DNA from: Nocardioides marinus
GTDB taxonomy: Bacteria > Pseudomonadota > Alphaproteobacteria > Rhodobacterales > Rhodobacteraceae
Assembly (NCBI GenBank): GCA_019801415.1
Contig: JAHVJD010000005.1
Location: 186,001-250,000, forward strand
DNA length: 64,000 nt
Reading direction: 5' to 3'
Below the pieces are notes generated by a model. The model worked only from the letters and a program-made list of their open reading frames with translations. It had not been told where the DNA came from and made no database searches. Within the stretch, counting starts at the first letter, position 1, and every line of letters starts with the position of its first letter. A program made the translations under genes and the position numbers. This document shows, in pieces, positions 8,367 to 18,110 of this stretch.

Positions 8367-8491
8367 ATGCTGCCATTCTGACCGGGCTATATGGGGTCAT
8401 CCAAGCCGGACAGTGGTCAAGCAGGTGAGAGAGCGGACCCTGGCGAGATGGCGGGATAGGCAAATTTAGAGATCCTTTGGAGGGACCAACC

Positions 8492-8671
8492 ATGATCAAG
8501 TTTTTCAAGAACTTCCGCAAAGAAGAATCTGGCGCAGTGACCGTTGACTGGGTCGTGCTGACCGCTGCCGTGGCCGCGCTGGGTGGTGTTGTCTACACCG
8601 CTGTTCAGGATGGTGCATCCGATCTGGCCAGCGACACCGGGTCCTTCCTGGCAACCAAGACCCCGACCTAA
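8492..8671 (+). CDS. Flp-type pilin, first copy
   Basis: Major subunit of a type IVb (Flp/Tad) pilus. The 59-residue protein is MIKFFKNFRKEESG, then AVTVDWVVLTAAVAALGGVV, then a short polar tail ending TKTPT. Prepilin peptidase should cut after Gly14; the usual +5 Glu and +6 Tyr of Flp are Asp and Trp here, as in other Rhodobacteraceae. The ATG at 8492 is set by GGAGGG eight bases upstream; the frame upstream of it opens only with a TTG. The mature protein is about 45 residues, one hydrophobic helix. The second copy at 8985 encodes the same protein exactly. Confidence 0.9.
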   Translation: MIKFFKNFRKEESGAVTVDWVVLTAAVAALGGVVYTAVQDGASDLASDTGSFLATKTPT

Positions 8672-8702
8672 TCGTCGTCGGAATTCTAGCGCAAAACATT
8701 TC

Positions 8703-8728
8703 GGGGCCGCTCTACAAGGAGCGGCCCC
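8703..8728 (+). terminator. Hairpin after the first pilin gene
   Basis: GGGGCCGCTC pairs perfectly with GAGCGGCCCC around TACAAG, 31 bases after the pilin stop. Only TT follows. It probably ends or protects a short pilin transcript. Confidence 0.6.
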
Positions 8729-8771
8729 TTGGCTTGCAAGCCCCTTGAAGTCGTTCGGCGCGCTAGGGCTC

Positions 8772-8930
8772 AAGTGAAATAGTTACTTCAACACCAACCG
8801 CCCCGAAGCGCAGCAGGTCTAATTTCACTTTAGGGCAAAAACCTCAGGATTGCGCCCAATTAAGGCCCTATTCACAAAGCTTAATGAACCCATCTCCTAC
8901 AAGGTTGGTCAGAAGGAGAGAGCTGACCAA
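8772..8930. promoter_or_regulatory. Two inverted repeats between the pilin copies
   Basis: The 313-base gap 8672-8984 has no gene. After the hairpin above, AAGTGAAAT at 8772-8780 pairs with ATTTCACTT at 8822-8830 (perfect, 41-base spacer). Then TTGGTCAG at 8905-8912 pairs with CTGACCAA at 8923-8930, with the Shine-Dalgarno-like AAGGAGAG in its loop. The first may be an operator or promoter element of the second pilin; the second lies in its 5' leader. Confidence 0.4.
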
Positions 8931-8984
8931 GGTGCCAAGTAGAGAGCTATGAACAAGCTACCGTTTCCTTTGGAGGGACCAACC

Positions 8985-9164
8985 ATGATCAAGTTTTTCA
9001 AGAATTTCCGCAAAGAAGAATCCGGCGCCGTTACTGTTGACTGGGTTGTTCTGACCGCTGCCGTGGCCGCCCTCGGTGGTGTTGTCTACACCGCGGTACA
9101 GGATGGTGCCTCCGATCTTGCCAGCGATACCGGGTCCTTCTTGGCGACCAAGACCCCGACCTAA
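8985..9164 (+). CDS. Flp-type pilin, second copy
   Basis: Encodes the same 59 residues as the first pilin without one change, yet 16 of its 60 codons differ, all at synonymous positions. The block from CCTTTGGAGGGACCAACC through the first codons is identical in both copies. The open frame begins at 8949, but GGAGGG places the start at 8985. Same prepilin cleavage site after Gly14. Two dosage copies of the major pilin, or two copies under separate control, are both possible. Confidence 0.9.
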   Translation: MIKFFKNFRKEESGAVTVDWVVLTAAVAALGGVVYTAVQDGASDLASDTGSFLATKTPT

Positions 9165-9198
9165 CCGTCCGAAGCCACGCATCGGCGGCGTCGGACGG
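9165..9198 (+). terminator. Stem-loop directly after the second pilin stop
   Basis: CCGTCCGA immediately after the TAA pairs with TCGGACGG at 9191-9198 around an 18-base loop. No T-run. A position this close to the stop suggests an RNA stabiliser or partial attenuator. Confidence 0.45.
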
Positions 9199-9249
9199 AC
9201 TCGGCGCCGCCCCTGCCATGATCATTCCCAAGGCAGTGAGGTTCGGGAC

Positions 9250-9426
9250 ATGAAAAAACTATGGTCTTACATCGCAGAGGACGACGGAGCCATCACCGTC
9301 GACTGGGTAATTCTCTGCGCCGCCGCCATCGGGCTTGCCGTGCTGATTGCCGGTGCCACGCAGGATGGCGCACTCGGCCTGGCCCAAGGCCTGGCAAACT
9401 TCATGAGCAACTGGAACTTCGGCTAA
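9250..9426 (+). CDS. Pilin-like minor subunit
   Basis: A 58-residue protein with the same plan as the two pilins but a different sequence: MKKLWSYIAEDDG, then AITVDWVILCAAAIGLAVLIAG, then a tail ending NWNFG. The shared GA(V/I)TVDW(V/I) motif marks the prepilin peptidase site after Gly13. The ATG at 9250 follows GAGGTTCGGG. It sits between the twin pilins and cpaB. It may be a minor or tip pilin, or a pseudopilin; TadE and TadF are not encoded in this locus. Confidence 0.75.
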   Translation: MKKLWSYIAEDDGAITVDWVILCAAAIGLAVLIAGATQDGALGLAQGLANFMSNWNFG

Positions 9427-9444
9427 GGCAGCCGTTGCGCTGCC
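9427..9444 (+). terminator. Short stem-loop after the pilin-like gene
   Basis: GGCAGC begins at the base after the TAA stop and pairs with GCTGCC around CGTTGC. Six pairs and no T-run, so probably an attenuator or RNA stabiliser rather than a full terminator. Confidence 0.35.
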
Positions 9445-9545
9445 CTCGCCCGCTCCACCCCACGACTTAACCGGCCTCTTCGCTGTCCGTCCCCTTGGTT
9501 CCGGACCCCGCGCGCAAGGTCGGCACGTTGAGGAAAGGAAACAAA

Positions 9546-10403
9546 ATGCGTGCAGTTTTCGGACTGGTCCTGATTGTCGGCGTGGCCCTCGCGGGCGGCG
9601 CCGTGATGATGGCGAAGAACTACATTTCGGCCTATCAGACCGAACTGGCGCGTGAACGGGCCGCGCGCGCCGAAGCCGTTCCGACGGTGGACGTTTTTGT
9701 CGCCACGAAGCCGCTCAAATACGGCGAACGCCTGTCCAAGGATGCGGTGCGTGCAGTGCGCTGGCCGCAAAACGCGATCCCGCAAGGCGCCTTTACGGAG
9801 ATCGACACCTTGTTCCCGCCGCATGCCGGCGATGACCTGCGTGTCGTGCTGCGCGCGATGGAGAAGGATGAGGCGATCCTGGCCGTAAAAGTGACCGAAC
9901 CGGGCGAAGATGCGGGCATCACGTCGCGTCTGCAACGCGGCATGCGGGCCTTTGCGATCAAGGTCGATGTGTCCTCCGGCGTGTCCGGTTTCCTGCGCCC
10001 GGGTGACAAGGTCGACGTCTACTGGACCGGCATGATGCCCGGAAGCGGCGGCAGCCACGGCGAGGTGACGCGCCTGATCGAAACGAACGTGGAACTGGTC
10101 GCGGTCGACCAAAGCGCCGGAGGCGATATCAACGAAGCGATTATCGCGCGGACCGTCACCGTCGCCGCCCATCCACGCCAGGTCGCTGCGCTGGCCCAAG
10201 CCCAAACCACCGGACGGCTGTCGCTTGCCCTGGTCGGCGCCGGAGATGACACCGTTGCCTCGGTCGTCGAGGTTGACCAGCGCACCCTTCTGGGACTGGG
10301 AGCCGTCGAAGCTCCGCAGGAAGTGGAGCAGGAAAAAGTATGTACCATCCGCACCCGTCGCGGCGCGGAAGTCGTTGAAATTCCGATCCCCTGCACCAAC
10401 TAG
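9546..10403 (+). CDS. cpaB: Flp pilus assembly protein CpaB/RcpC
   Basis: Periplasmic, inner-membrane-anchored assembly factor of the Tad pilus. The 285-residue protein starts with a membrane segment (residues 4-24, VFGLVLIVGVALAGGAVMM). A SAF-type domain follows, recognisable from VDVFVATKPLKYGERLSKDAVRAV and VTEPGEDAGITSRL (shown in part). Then comes the RcpC-like domain with GFLRPGDKVDVYWTG. The ATG at 9546 is chosen over an earlier in-frame start because AGGAAAGGA precedes it. CpaB is thought to help gate or localise the secretin encoded next. Confidence 0.92.
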   Translation: MRAVFGLVLIVGVALAGGAVMMAKNYISAYQTELARERAARAEAVPTVDVFVATKPLKYGERLSKDAVRAVRWPQNAIPQGAFTEIDTLFPPHAGDDLRVVLRAMEKDEAILAVKVTEPGEDAGITSRLQRGMRAFAIKVDVSSGVSGFLRPGDKVDVYWTGMMPGSGGSHGEVTRLIETNVELVAVDQSAGGDINEAIIARTVTVAAHPRQVAALAQAQTTGRLSLALVGAGDDTVASVVEVDQRTLLGLGAVEAPQEVEQEKVCTIRTRRGAEVVEIPIPCTN

Positions 10404-10445
10404 GCCGCGGCGCAAAAGCACCGCCCCTGCCGTCCTTTAGCCCCT

Positions 10446-10476
10446 CGGCCCGCGTTCGGTTTCTGAACGGGGGCCG
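10446..10476 (+). terminator. Imperfect hairpin between cpaB and cpaC
   Basis: CGGCCC and GTTC pair with GAAC and GGGCCG across a GGTTTCT loop with small bulges. It lies in the 224-base gap between cpaB and cpaC. No T-run, so read-through is expected. Confidence 0.3.
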
Positions 10477-10627
10477 AAACTGTGTTGCCCGGGCCACACA
10501 ATGCGACGCCTTCAGAAGGATCTGCGAAGCCATTGATTCTTGCAAAAATTCACCATCTGCACCACAGTGCCAGAAACAGCGGGCAACAAGACCCGGAATT
10601 TGAGGCGTGATCGGAAAGGCAGGTCAC

Positions 10628-12034
10628 ATGAAATTCATGAGGTTCATGGCGGCAGCCCTGTTGGGGCTTTCGCTTACTGGCATTCCGACGGTCGATGGGG
10701 CCGAGGCCCAGTCCCTGCGGGTGGTGAAACGCGGCACCGCATCCACGCTGGATGTCCCGATGAACCGTGCGGTCGTGGTCGAAAGCGAAACGCCCTTCGC
10801 CGAACTCAGCATCGCCAACCCCGGCATCGCCGACATTTCTTCGCTGTCGGATCGCACCATTTACGTCTTGGGCAAATCGCCGGGGCTGACTACGCTGACT
10901 CTGCTGGACGGCTCCGGTCGCCTGATTACCAACGTTGACGTGCGCGTCGCCGCCGATGTGACGGAGTTCAAGGAACGTCTGCGCCAGATCCTGCCAAACG
11001 AAAAGATCGAGGTCCGCACCGCCAATGACGGCATCGTGCTGTCCGGGACCGTGTCGAGCGCGGCGCGATTGCAGCGGGCGCTCGACCTTGCGGAGCGCTA
11101 CGCGCCCGAGCGCGTCAGCAACCTGATGTCGGTGGGCGGCGTGCAGCAGGTGATGCTGAAGGTGCGCTTTGCCGAGATGCAGCGTTCGGTGTCCAAGTCG
11201 CTCAGCGCCTCCCTGGGATTCAGTGGCGGGACCAGCACCGGCCGCGTCGGTGGCACCAACACGCTGAACAACGCCGGTTCGCTGGCCAATTCTCTGGCCG
11301 GCAACATCCCGGCCGCCAATGAGAACGCTGGCGCCTTCCTCTTTGGCTTCAATGCCGGATCGGTCCAGGTCAGCCTGCTTTTGGAAGCGCTGGAACAGAA
11401 AGGCGTGGTGCGCACACTGGCCGAACCCAACCTGTCGGCCCTGTCCGGGCAGGAAGCAAAGTTCCTCGCCGGTGGGGAATACCCTGTGCCAGTGGCCCAG
11501 GAAGACGGCGTTATCACCATTGAATTCAAGCCCTTCGGGATCGAGCTCAACTTCATTCCGCGGGTCATCGACGGCGATCTCATCAATCTGGAACTGAACG
11601 CCGCGGTATCCGCCATCGACCCCTCGAACTCGCTGGAGCTGAGCGGCCTTACCATCGACGCCTTCTCCCGCCGCGAAACCTCCACCACGGTGGAAATGCG
11701 CGACGGCGAGAGCTTTGCCATCGCCGGTCTGATCCGCGACGAGTTCCTCGACAACTCCTCGCAGCTGCCCTGGCTGGGCGATGTGCCGGTGCTGGGCGCA
11801 CTGTTTCGCAGCGCGGACTACCAGCGCGAGCAGACCGAATTGGTCATCATCGTGAGCGCCCACCTGGTCACTCCGACCCGTGGCGAGGCGTTGACACTTC
11901 CAACCGACCGGGTGGCGCCCCCCAGCGAGAAGGACCTGTTCCTGTTCGGACGCACCTCCCGCACCAAGAACGGCCCCGCCGCAGAAGTCGCCAAGCAGGA
12001 TTTCAACGGCTCTTACGGCTACGTGCTGGACTGA
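10628..12034 (+). CDS. cpaC: Outer-membrane secretin CpaC/RcpA
   Basis: Forms the outer-membrane channel for the Flp pilus. Residues 1-28 are a signal peptide with MAAALLGLSLTG. The N-terminal RcpA domain holds LRVVKRGTASTLDVP and ADISSLSDRTIYVLGKSPG. A BON-like part follows near 130 (EVRTANDGIVLSGTVSS). The secretin domain runs from about 180 to 400 with VRTLAEPNLSALSGQEA, FLAGGEYPVP and VPVLGALFRS. At 468 residues it has normal length. The ATG at 10628 gives the signal peptide, unlike the earlier in-frame start. The gene is followed after 15 bases by the OmpA-like lipoprotein. Confidence 0.94.
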   Translation: MKFMRFMAAALLGLSLTGIPTVDGAEAQSLRVVKRGTASTLDVPMNRAVVVESETPFAELSIANPGIADISSLSDRTIYVLGKSPGLTTLTLLDGSGRLITNVDVRVAADVTEFKERLRQILPNEKIEVRTANDGIVLSGTVSSAARLQRALDLAERYAPERVSNLMSVGGVQQVMLKVRFAEMQRSVSKSLSASLGFSGGTSTGRVGGTNTLNNAGSLANSLAGNIPAANENAGAFLFGFNAGSVQVSLLLEALEQKGVVRTLAEPNLSALSGQEAKFLAGGEYPVPVAQEDGVITIEFKPFGIELNFIPRVIDGDLINLELNAAVSAIDPSNSLELSGLTIDAFSRRETSTTVEMRDGESFAIAGLIRDEFLDNSSQLPWLGDVPVLGALFRSADYQREQTELVIIVSAHLVTPTRGEALTLPTDRVAPPSEKDLFLFGRTSRTKNGPAAEVAKQDFNGSYGYVLD

Positions 12035-12049
12035 TAGGGAGTGGCACAG

Positions 12050-12679
12050 ATGATCAGAACCGCTGCAATTCTCGGCCTGCTGCTGACGACCGCTGCCTGC
12101 GAAAGGGAAGCCGGCCAGGAGCTGAACCGCAGGGGCACCTTCGGCGAGGCGACCTTGAACAACTCGGCGGTTATGAGCGGCCAGCGCCACTACGCGGTCC
12201 AGCTGGCCGGACGGTTCGCCAAGGAAGTTCCGACCACCATCAACTTTGACTTTGACAGCGCCCGGCTGGATGCCACGGCCCGGCGGGTTCTGGACCAGCA
12301 GGCCCATTGGATCAGACAATTCCCGGAAGTGCGCTTCCGCGTCTTCGGCCACACCGATGCGGTGGGCAGCAATGCCTATAACAAATCGCTCGGCCTGCGC
12401 CGGGCGCAGGCAGCGGTGAACTATCTGGTTTCACGTGGAATCAGCCGCAGCCGTCTTGAGGCGGTGGTCTCCTACGGCGAAACCCAGCCGCTGATCCCGA
12501 CGCCCGAGCGCGAACGCCGCAACCGTCGCACCGTGACCGAGGTCAGCGGCTTCCTGAAACGCCACCCCTCGGTTCTGGACGGCAAATACGCCCAGATCAT
12601 CTATCGCGAATACCTCGAAAGCGCGATCCCAGCCACAACGCTGACCGAACAGAAATCGCTGGAACGCACGCTGGAGTAA
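12050..12679 (+). CDS. OmpA-family peptidoglycan-binding lipoprotein of the Tad locus
   Basis: A 209-residue lipoprotein: lipobox LLTTAAC with the acylated Cys at residue 17, then a short linker and an OmpA C-terminal domain (about 55-165). The domain has TINFDFDSARLDATA, VFGHTDAVGSNAYN and RAQAAVNYLVSRGI, matching the diaminopimelate-binding fold. AGGGAG eight bases before it sets the ATG at 12050. It occupies the slot held by cpaD in Caulobacter, so it may pilot or anchor the secretin to peptidoglycan. That role is inference from position. Confidence 0.88.
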   Translation: MIRTAAILGLLLTTAACEREAGQELNRRGTFGEATLNNSAVMSGQRHYAVQLAGRFAKEVPTTINFDFDSARLDATARRVLDQQAHWIRQFPEVRFRVFGHTDAVGSNAYNKSLGLRRAQAAVNYLVSRGISRSRLEAVVSYGETQPLIPTPERERRNRRTVTEVSGFLKRHPSVLDGKYAQIIYREYLESAIPATTLTEQKSLERTLE

Positions 12680-12728
12680 CCCGAGCGAGCCTCGCTCCCG
12701 TCGTAGACGAGTTGTTAACATTCCCCAG

Positions 12729-12752
12729 ATTTGGGGCTTTTTGGCCCCAAAT
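12729..12752 (+). terminator. Hairpin before cpaE
   Basis: ATTTGGGGC pairs perfectly with GCCCCAAAT around a TTTTTG loop. It lies 50 bases after the lipoprotein stop and 85 before cpaE. No T-run follows, so it may reduce rather than stop transcription into the cytoplasmic half of the operon. Confidence 0.5.
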
Positions 12753-12836
12753 TCGCCCAGATTGCCGCCGACATTGTTTCCAAGAGGTGGAGTGTGCCCA
12801 TGGCCCACTGCACTGATGTGAACAAGGAATACGGCA

Positions 12837-14063
12837 ATGAGTGGAACGCCCCAAACAGAACCCCCGGCGATTGTCGCCTGCACGATCAGTCGTGACGTGC
12901 AGAACTTCGATCTGTTGATCGAGGACATGGAAGCCGCGCTGGGAGAAGCCTGGGGAGATCTGGGATTTTCCGAAGCCCTGGCCTTTTTCAATCAGCCCGA
13001 AGCCGAAGCGCTGCAATTTGTCGCCCTGGCCATCGACAGCGTCGACGAAGGCGATCTGCCGCTGATGGGAGAGATCATCACCCAGGCCAAGGCGCGTGGC
13101 ATCCGCGTAATCCTGATTGCCGAAGACGTCACCCCGGCGGCCCTGCACACGCTGCTGCGCCAGGGGGCTGACGAATTCGTGCCCTATCCCCTGCCGGAAG
13201 GAGAGCTTCAGGCCGCGATCGATCGCCTGCGTGCCCCGGAACCCGAGGTCGCACCCAACCCGCACCAGCTGCAATCCGGCAGCCAGCGCGAGGGGGCCGT
13301 GATCGTCTGCCACGGGCTGGCGGGCGGCACCGGCTCCACGACCATGGCGGTCAACCTCGCCTGGGAACTGGCCGCGCTCAGCCGGGATGACGAACCCACG
13401 GTCTGCCTTCTGGACCTCGACCTGCAACATGGTTCGGTGTCCACCTACCTCGACCTGCCGCGCCGTGAGGCGGTGATGGAGATGCTCAGCGAAACCGAGA
13501 GCATGGACGAGGACCTCTTTGGCCAGGCCCTGCTGTCGTTCCGCGAAAAGCTCCAGGTGCTGACTGCGCCGGCCGAAATGGTGCCGCTGGACCTGCTCGC
13601 GCCGGAAGACATCGCCAGGGTCATCGAAATGGCCCGGAGCCATTTCGATTTCGTGGTGATCGACATGCCCCACACGCTTGTGCAGTGGTCCGAAACGGTA
13701 CTCAGCATGGCGCATGTCTATTTTGCGATGATCGAGCTGGACATGCGCTCCGCCCAGAATGCCCTGCGCATGAAGCGCGCCTTGCAGTCGGAAGATCTGC
13801 CGTTCGAAAAACTGCGGTTTGCCCTGAACCGAGCACCGAAATTTACCGACCTGACCGGCAAGAGCCGCGTGAAACGCATGGCGGAATCGCTCAGCATCTC
13901 CATTGACCTGCAACTGCCTGACGGGGGCAAACCCGTGCTGCAAAGTTGCGACCACGGGCTGCCGCTGGCCCTGTCAGCGTCCAAGAACCCGCTGCGCAAG
14001 GAAATCGCCAAGCTGGCCGCGTCGCTGCACGAACTGGGCCAAAGCGAAGCCGAAGCCGCCTGA
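12837..14063 (+). CDS. cpaE: Pilus localisation ATPase-like protein CpaE/TadZ
   Basis: Places the pilus machine, commonly at a cell pole. The 408-residue protein has an N-terminal atypical receiver-like domain (to about 140) and a MinD/ParA-type ATPase domain. The P-loop near residue 160 reads GLAGGTGSTTM: the Lys normally found in GGxGK(S/T) is missing, a known feature of TadZ proteins. Downstream CLLDLDLQHGSVSTYLDLP and FVVIDMPH are the switch-like segments. The ATG follows AAGGAATACGGCA. It stands 24 bases before cpaF. Confidence 0.9.
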   Translation: MSGTPQTEPPAIVACTISRDVQNFDLLIEDMEAALGEAWGDLGFSEALAFFNQPEAEALQFVALAIDSVDEGDLPLMGEIITQAKARGIRVILIAEDVTPAALHTLLRQGADEFVPYPLPEGELQAAIDRLRAPEPEVAPNPHQLQSGSQREGAVIVCHGLAGGTGSTTMAVNLAWELAALSRDDEPTVCLLDLDLQHGSVSTYLDLPRREAVMEMLSETESMDEDLFGQALLSFREKLQVLTAPAEMVPLDLLAPEDIARVIEMARSHFDFVVIDMPHTLVQWSETVLSMAHVYFAMIELDMRSAQNALRMKRALQSEDLPFEKLRFALNRAPKFTDLTGKSRVKRMAESLSISIDLQLPDGGKPVLQSCDHGLPLALSASKNPLRKEIAKLAASLHELGQSEAEAA

Positions 14064-14087
14064 ACGGCAAAAACTGGGGGCGAGTAG

Positions 14088-15526
<1,439 letters not shown>

Positions 15527-15527
<1 letters not shown>

Positions 15528-16495
15528 TGCAACTGAGTGCGGAACCGCTGATTTACGGATTGATCTTCTTTGGCGTGCTGGCGCTGGTGGAAGGGCTGTA
15601 TCTGTTCACCTTCGGCAAATCGATCAGCCTCAACAGCAAGGTCACGCGCCGCCTGGAGATGCTGGAAAAAGGCGGCAACCGCGAAAAAGTCCTGGAACAG
15701 CTCCGCAAGGAACTCGGGCAGCACGCCAAGTCGCAGTCGATCCCGCTCTACTCGTTGCTTTCCGAACGGGCACAGAAGGCTGCAATTGCCTTTTCGCCCA
15801 AGCAGTTGATCATGATCATGGCCGGGCTGGCAGCCGTGGCATTCCTTGGCTTGACCATTGCCACCTCCGCCCCCCTGCCCGTCCGGGTTCTGGGGTCGAT
15901 CATCATCGGCGTTGGCGCCGTCTTCTTCTGGGTCAACAAGAAGGCTGCCAAGCGCATGGCGCTGATCGAAGAGCAGCTGCCCGACGCGGTGGAACTGATG
16001 GTGCGGTCCTTGCGCGTCGGCCATCCGTTTTCCTCCGCCGTGCAGATCGTCGCCAATGAGGTCGAAGACCCGCTGGCGACCGAATTCGGCATCATCGCCG
16101 ACGAATGCGCCTATGGCCGTGACGTCGGCGAGGCGCTGAAGGAAATGGCCGAACGACTGGACATGCAGGACATGCGTTTCCTCGCCGTCGCGGTGACCAT
16201 CCAGCAGCAGTCGGGCGGCAACCTGGCCGAGGTCCTGGCAGGGCTGGCCAAGGTGATCCGCGCCCGCTTTCGCCTGTTCCGCCGCGTCAAGGCGATTACG
16301 GCCGAGGCGCAGTGGTCGGGCAAGTTCCTGTCAGGCTTTCCGCTGTTCTGCCTGATTGCGATCCTGGTCAAGGATCCCGGTTACTACGACAGCGTGCTGG
16401 ATCACCCCTGGTTCATTCCGGCCTGCTTCGCGGTGGGGCTGATGCTGACTGCCAATCTTTTTGTCATGCGCATGCTGACCAACATCAAGGTCTGA
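15527..16495 (+). CDS. tadB: Tad platform protein TadB
   Basis: Inner-membrane platform protein of the GSPII_F family, 322 residues. An N-terminal helix (about 9-27) and a second pair near 85-130 precede the cytoplasmic T2SSF domain with LPDAVELMVRSLRVGHPFSS and QQQSGGNLAEVLAGLAKVIR. Two C-terminal helices (about 270-315) follow. It works with TadC under the CpaF motor to insert pilin. Start overlaps the cpaF stop and the next gene follows after 10 bases. Confidence 0.93.
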
Positions 16496-16505
16496 GGAGG
16501 CGAGC

Positions 16506-17486
16506 ATGGAATTTCTTTCCGGCATCAATGACTACCTGACCGCCAATTTCGGCGAGCTCGGTCCGCTGCTCGCCCTCGGCATTGCCGGGTTGTTCATGAT
16601 TCTGCTGGCAGTGCCGCTGCTGTTGAACCAACCCGAAGACCCGCTCAAGAAGCTGCAAAAGAACATCGCGCCGGAAACCCGCGCCAAACCGCAGAAGGAG
16701 CGGCTGCGGCAGGCTGACCGCAACGAACAGCTTCAGAAATTCGCCTCTTTCCTCGAGCCGCAGAACGCGGACGAGCTGTCAGCGATGGAGCTGAAGCTGC
16801 GTCAGGCGGGCTATCACTCCAAGGATTCGGTGCGGATCTTCCATTTTGCCCAGTTTGCCCTCGGGCTGCTGGGGCTCGCGGCCGGGCTGTTCTTTGTCTA
16901 CGTGCTGAAGGCCGACATCGATTACGACAGCCAGCAGATGGCGATCCGCATCATCGGCCCCGGCGCGGTGGGCTACATGCTGCCGAAATACTGGATCACC
17001 CGCCGCATCGAAGAGCGCAAGCAGAAGATCACCGAAGGCTTTCCCGATGCGCTCGACATGATGCTGGTCTGCGTCGAGGCCGGCCAGTCTCTGGACCAGG
17101 CCATCGTCCGCGTCGCCAAGGAGCTGCATGCCTCCTACCCCGACCTCGCCGAGGAATTCGAGGTCGTCGCCCACGAGATGAAGGCGGGCAAGGAAAAGGA
17201 CAAGGTGCTGCGCGACATGGGCACCCGCTGCGGGGTGCAGGATGTGTCCTCCTTCGTGACCGTGATGATCCAGTCGGCCAGCTTTGGCACCTCGATCGCC
17301 GATGCCCTGCGGGTTTATGCAGGCGAGATGCGCGACAAACGCGTGATGCGCGCCGAAGAGGCCGCAAACAAGTTGCCCGTGAAGATGACCCTTGCCACAA
17401 TGGGGCTGACCGTGCCGCCGCTGCTGATCATCCTGGTCGGCCCGTCGGTACAGGGCATCATGAACATGGGCAACGCAGGCAACTGA
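16506..17486 (+). CDS. tadC: Tad platform protein TadC
   Basis: Second GSPII_F-type platform protein, 326 residues. Membrane segments lie near 21-38, 112-134 and 298-320. The T2SSF domain contains FPDALDMMLVCVEAGQSLDQ and SFVTVMIQSASFGTSIADAL. The ribosome site GAGGAGG is strong. Homologous to TadB and expected to form a heteromeric base with it. Confidence 0.93.
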   Translation: MEFLSGINDYLTANFGELGPLLALGIAGLFMILLAVPLLLNQPEDPLKKLQKNIAPETRAKPQKERLRQADRNEQLQKFASFLEPQNADELSAMELKLRQAGYHSKDSVRIFHFAQFALGLLGLAAGLFFVYVLKADIDYDSQQMAIRIIGPGAVGYMLPKYWITRRIEERKQKITEGFPDALDMMLVCVEAGQSLDQAIVRVAKELHASYPDLAEEFEVVAHEMKAGKEKDKVLRDMGTRCGVQDVSSFVTVMIQSASFGTSIADALRVYAGEMRDKRVMRAEEAANKLPVKMTLATMGLTVPPLLIILVGPSVQGIMNMGNAGN

Positions 17487-17490
17487 CAAT

Positions 17491-18081
17491 ATGAAACGAT
17501 TTGGACGGGCGCTCCCTGTCCGCCGATACCGTGCCATCGCCGCAGCCGGCGCGACCGCGGTCGCTGCGGCCTGCGCGCCGAACGGTCTGAAACAGGACCG
17601 CGGCAGCCCCTGGGCCCCCGGCACCGATCTGCGGGCCGAGGCCGAGGACGGGCTGGTGGTCGGCCACCGATTGATGGCCGCCAGCGAGTACGAGCTGGCG
17701 TTGGAGGCATACACCCGGGCCGCCCTCGACCATGGGCTCACCGCAGAAATCCTGTCCGGCATGGGCAGTGCAAAACTGGGCCTGCGTCAACTGGGCCAGG
17801 CAGAGCAACTGTTGCGCCAGGCGGTCGAGGCGGATCCCACGTGGCCAGAGCCGATGAACAACCTCGGCGTGGTGCTGATGGAGCGCGGCAAGACCGCCGA
17901 AGCGGTGCGGGTGTTCCAGCGGGCCTACGCGCAGGACAATGGCGAAAGTGACGCAATCCGCGATAATTTGCGGCTGGCCCTCGCAAAGATGGAAAAACCC
18001 GCGCATACTGAGCCGCAAAATCAAGATTACAAATTGGTGCGACAGGGTGGCGGCAGCTACCTGATTCGTCAGACACCATGA
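17491..18081 (+). CDS. tadD: TPR lipoprotein TadD
   Basis: A 196-residue outer-membrane-directed lipoprotein. The N-terminus is basic (MKRFGRALPVRRYRA) and ends in a lipobox-like AVAAAC with Cys near residue 28. Three tetratricopeptide repeats follow between about 55 and 165 (ASEYELALEAYTRAALDHG, GQAEQLLRQAVEADPTWPEP, GKTAEAVRVFQRAYAQD). TadD is needed for pilus assembly in Aggregatibacter, probably as a pilotin for the secretin. It is four bases after tadC. Confidence 0.85.
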   Translation: MKRFGRALPVRRYRAIAAAGATAVAAACAPNGLKQDRGSPWAPGTDLRAEAEDGLVVGHRLMAASEYELALEAYTRAALDHGLTAEILSGMGSAKLGLRQLGQAEQLLRQAVEADPTWPEPMNNLGVVLMERGKTAEAVRVFQRAYAQDNGESDAIRDNLRLALAKMEKPAHTEPQNQDYKLVRQGGGSYLIRQTP

Positions 18082-18110
18082 CCGAGGCAGAGCAGTAAAA
18101 GGACGCACAA

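Noticed and set aside
8862-8886. Pair of TTAA units between the pilin genes
   Set aside because: The spacing is about 17 bases, which does not match the CtrA consensus.
10550-12352. Minus-strand open frame of 600 codons
   Set aside because: Antisense of the secretin and the OmpA lipoprotein.
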